A stretch of 6,425 nt of DNA from Desulfobacteraceae bacterium. GTDB taxonomy: Bacteria; Desulfobacterota; Desulfobacteria; Desulfobacterales; Desulfobacteraceae. This document shows positions 5,633-6,425 of the stretch, piece by piece (the first letter of the stretch is position 1; the number at the start of each line of letters is the position of its first letter). Made by a program: the position numbers and the translations under genes. The stretch spans positions 1-6,425 of the forward strand of contig PIVQ01000429.1 of the NCBI GenBank assembly GCA_003354055.1, given 5' to 3'. The notes below the pieces were generated by a model. The model had not been told where the DNA came from. It was given only the letters and a program-made list of their open reading frames with translations, and searched no databases.

Positions 5633-5789
5633 TGAACCCTCCTGGTTGGATATCAAGCACATAAAAGCAGTTATTTTTTCTACCGGAATTGGTGAAAGCC
5701 TTACTGAGAGGATTATAATATAATTTCAAAGATTTTTTAGTCGGCCAGATTCCTTTTCGCTCAATATATTGTGCCGGGCTTTGATTCAT
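5633..5789 (-). pseudogene. Possible N-terminal remnant interrupted by the 133-bp element
   Basis: From ATG at 5789 the minus strand reads MNQSPAQYIERKGIWPTKKS and on through a further 32 residues ending in CFYVLDIQPGGF, where it meets the inverted-repeat element. Inside the element the frame goes on as RHVGGRGGTA and stops at 5601, giving 62 codons in all. The part outside the element looks protein-like, with aromatic and charged residues well mixed. No Shine-Dalgarno sequence precedes the ATG, and the hairpin at 5817-5864 lies about 30 bp upstream. No family is recognised. It may be the front of the same gene whose tail is at 5254-5451, but the two are not in one frame even after removing the element: an 8-T run and a TAA lie between. 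Confidence 0.25.
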
Positions 5790-5816
5790 AAAAACTGAAA
5801 ATATTAATAATAGTTT

Positions 5817-5864
5817 TCACTATTTGGCGGATTTGGACGTACTGCCAAATCCGCCAAATACCAG
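5817..5864. repeat. 48-bp hairpin element, copy A
   Basis: TATTTGGCGGATTTGG (5821-5836) and its exact reverse complement (5845-5860) form a 16-pair perfect stem with an 8-base loop. The borders TCAC (5817-5820) and AAATACCAG (5856-5864) recur in copy B at 6056-6103, which has exactly the same total length and orientation. Nothing coding is evident in it. No T-run follows on either strand, so it is not an ordinary terminator. Confidence 0.85.
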
Positions 5865-6425
5865 GGAGCTTAAAAGCTTTTTCGATGTTCAAACCAATTT
5901 TTAAAAAAAGAGAGCCTTTTAAAACCCCTAAAATGGCACTCATTTTTTGCCCGTCCAAAACTCATCCAAACCCTTATCAGGAAAGGCTTAGCAAAGTTTG
6001 AAAAATTATAGTTTTGTTGAAAAAACACAACGAAAAAATGAACCGGATTAAATTCTCACCATTTGTCGAAAATGCCACCATTGGCATTTTCGACAAATAC
6101 CAGCATGTGCCTGATTTCTCCTTTTACCATAAGACTTTTCTTCAAATCAATGGAGAGGGAAATCCCAAGATTTTTAATAATAGTCTGAGGGTTTAAATCC
6201 TGCTTTAGGGGAGAAAAATCATAGTCAACACCGCAGCAGAATGGATGTTTGATAATTTTTATCTCCAATAAAATTGATTTTGACAGGCCCTTCCTGATTC
6301 AATTATATGTATAGGATTTTATCTTTCATCTATAGCCAAGGCCGTGAGCACAAGACCCAATTGAGAGGATGAAACAAAAATAAAAATTTCCAGATATTTT
6401 AAAGATGAAGGATTAAATTTATTGA
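5865..6425. other. AT-rich stretch without a defensible gene, apart from hairpin copy B
   Basis: Only short frames occur here. A minus-strand frame beginning at a TTG at 6268 and ending at 6056 gives 70 residues, but its end is made of the hairpin palindrome and it has no clear ribosome site. At the right edge a minus-strand frame is open from the edge to a TAA at 6321-6319 and ends QLGLVLTALAIDER; this could be the tail of a gene starting outside the window, but 34 codons are too few to claim it. No tRNA-like cloverleaf or CRISPR pattern was seen. Confidence 0.5.
6056..6103. repeat. 48-bp hairpin element, copy B
   Basis: ATTTGTCGAAAATGCCA (6061-6077) and its exact reverse complement (6082-6098) form a 17-pair perfect stem with loop CCAT. 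It shares its borders and length with copy A, 239 bp to the left. It differs from A at ten stem positions that fall into five mirrored pairs, each pair keeping complementarity (G-C to T-A, G-C to A-T, T-A to A-T twice, G-C to C-G). Because of the symmetry, both strands read a similar peptide through it (FVENA..GIFDK), which creates spurious open frames. Confidence 0.85.

Noticed and set aside
5447..5662. 71-codon minus-strand frame through the 133-bp element
   Set aside because: Most of it translates the GC-rich inverted-repeat element, giving Gly/Arg-rich nonsense; only its last 17 or so residues lie outside and are considered under the broken-gene finding.
6014..6196. 60-codon plus-strand frame through hairpin copy B
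   Set aside because: It is the plus-strand reading of the same palindrome, with no ribosome site and low-complexity AT-rich composition.
6185..6200. GGTTTAAATCC as a tRNA T-arm
   Set aside because: No acceptor, D or anticodon stems can be drawn around it, and the key TTCRA bases are wrong.
6056..6268. 70-codon minus-strand frame ending FVENANGGIFDKW
   Set aside because: It starts at TTG without a clear ribosome site, and its C-terminus is simply the hairpin palindrome, which reads almost the same peptide on the plus strand. Copy A of the hairpin lies in a different frame relative to its upstream sequence, so a shared protein is unlikely.
6319..6425. Minus-strand open frame at the right edge ending QLGLVLTALAIDER
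   Set aside because: The last residues look plausible for a protein, but 34 codons open to the edge is within chance and no family is recognised; it is noted only in the region entry.

Overview
The window reads as chromosomal DNA from a Gram-negative anaerobe, most likely a sulfate-reducing Desulfobacterota (Desulfobacteraceae-like). This is an inference from three things: the purine enzyme PurH is encoded as two separate proteins, PanB and an Lrp/AsnC regulator sit beside a cysteine-cluster protein, and the coding DNA is of moderate GC with strong AAGGAG-type ribosome sites. No rRNA or tRNA gene and no complete transposase gene was seen. || Layout: Positions 1-1802 hold a compact minus-strand operon read lrp -> panB -> an unrecognised gene that runs off the left edge, with gaps of 26 and 46 bp. 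Positions 1803-2081 are a divergent control region rich in short palindromes. Positions 2082-4863 are plus-strand: a YkgJ-type cysteine-cluster protein, then IMP cyclohydrolase and AICAR transformylase as two genes 3 bp apart, closed by a strong rho-independent terminator at 4898-4930. Positions 4931-6425 contain no intact gene that I can defend. They hold several strong inverted repeats, a 133-bp element with terminal inverted repeats, and fragments of what may be one or two decayed minus-strand genes. || How the genes fit together: PanB takes a one-carbon unit from methylene-tetrahydrofolate and puts it on 2-oxoisovalerate, the valine precursor, on the way to pantothenate and CoA. An Lrp-family regulator beside it suggests control by a branched-chain amino or oxo acid. 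The AICAR transformylase uses 10-formyl-tetrahydrofolate, and IMP cyclohydrolase closes the ring to IMP. Both outer blocks therefore draw on the folate one-carbon pool, although nothing in the sequence shows that they are co-regulated except one similar palindrome, GTTT(0-1 nt)AAAC, in front of all three transcription starts. || The most unusual signals are: two 48-bp hairpin elements (5817-5864 and 6056-6103) with identical borders and five paired compensatory differences in the stem; the 133-bp inverted-repeat element at 5500-5632, whose removal joins two minus-strand reading frames; and an Lrp-like operator with a half-site 63 bp away, about six helical turns.
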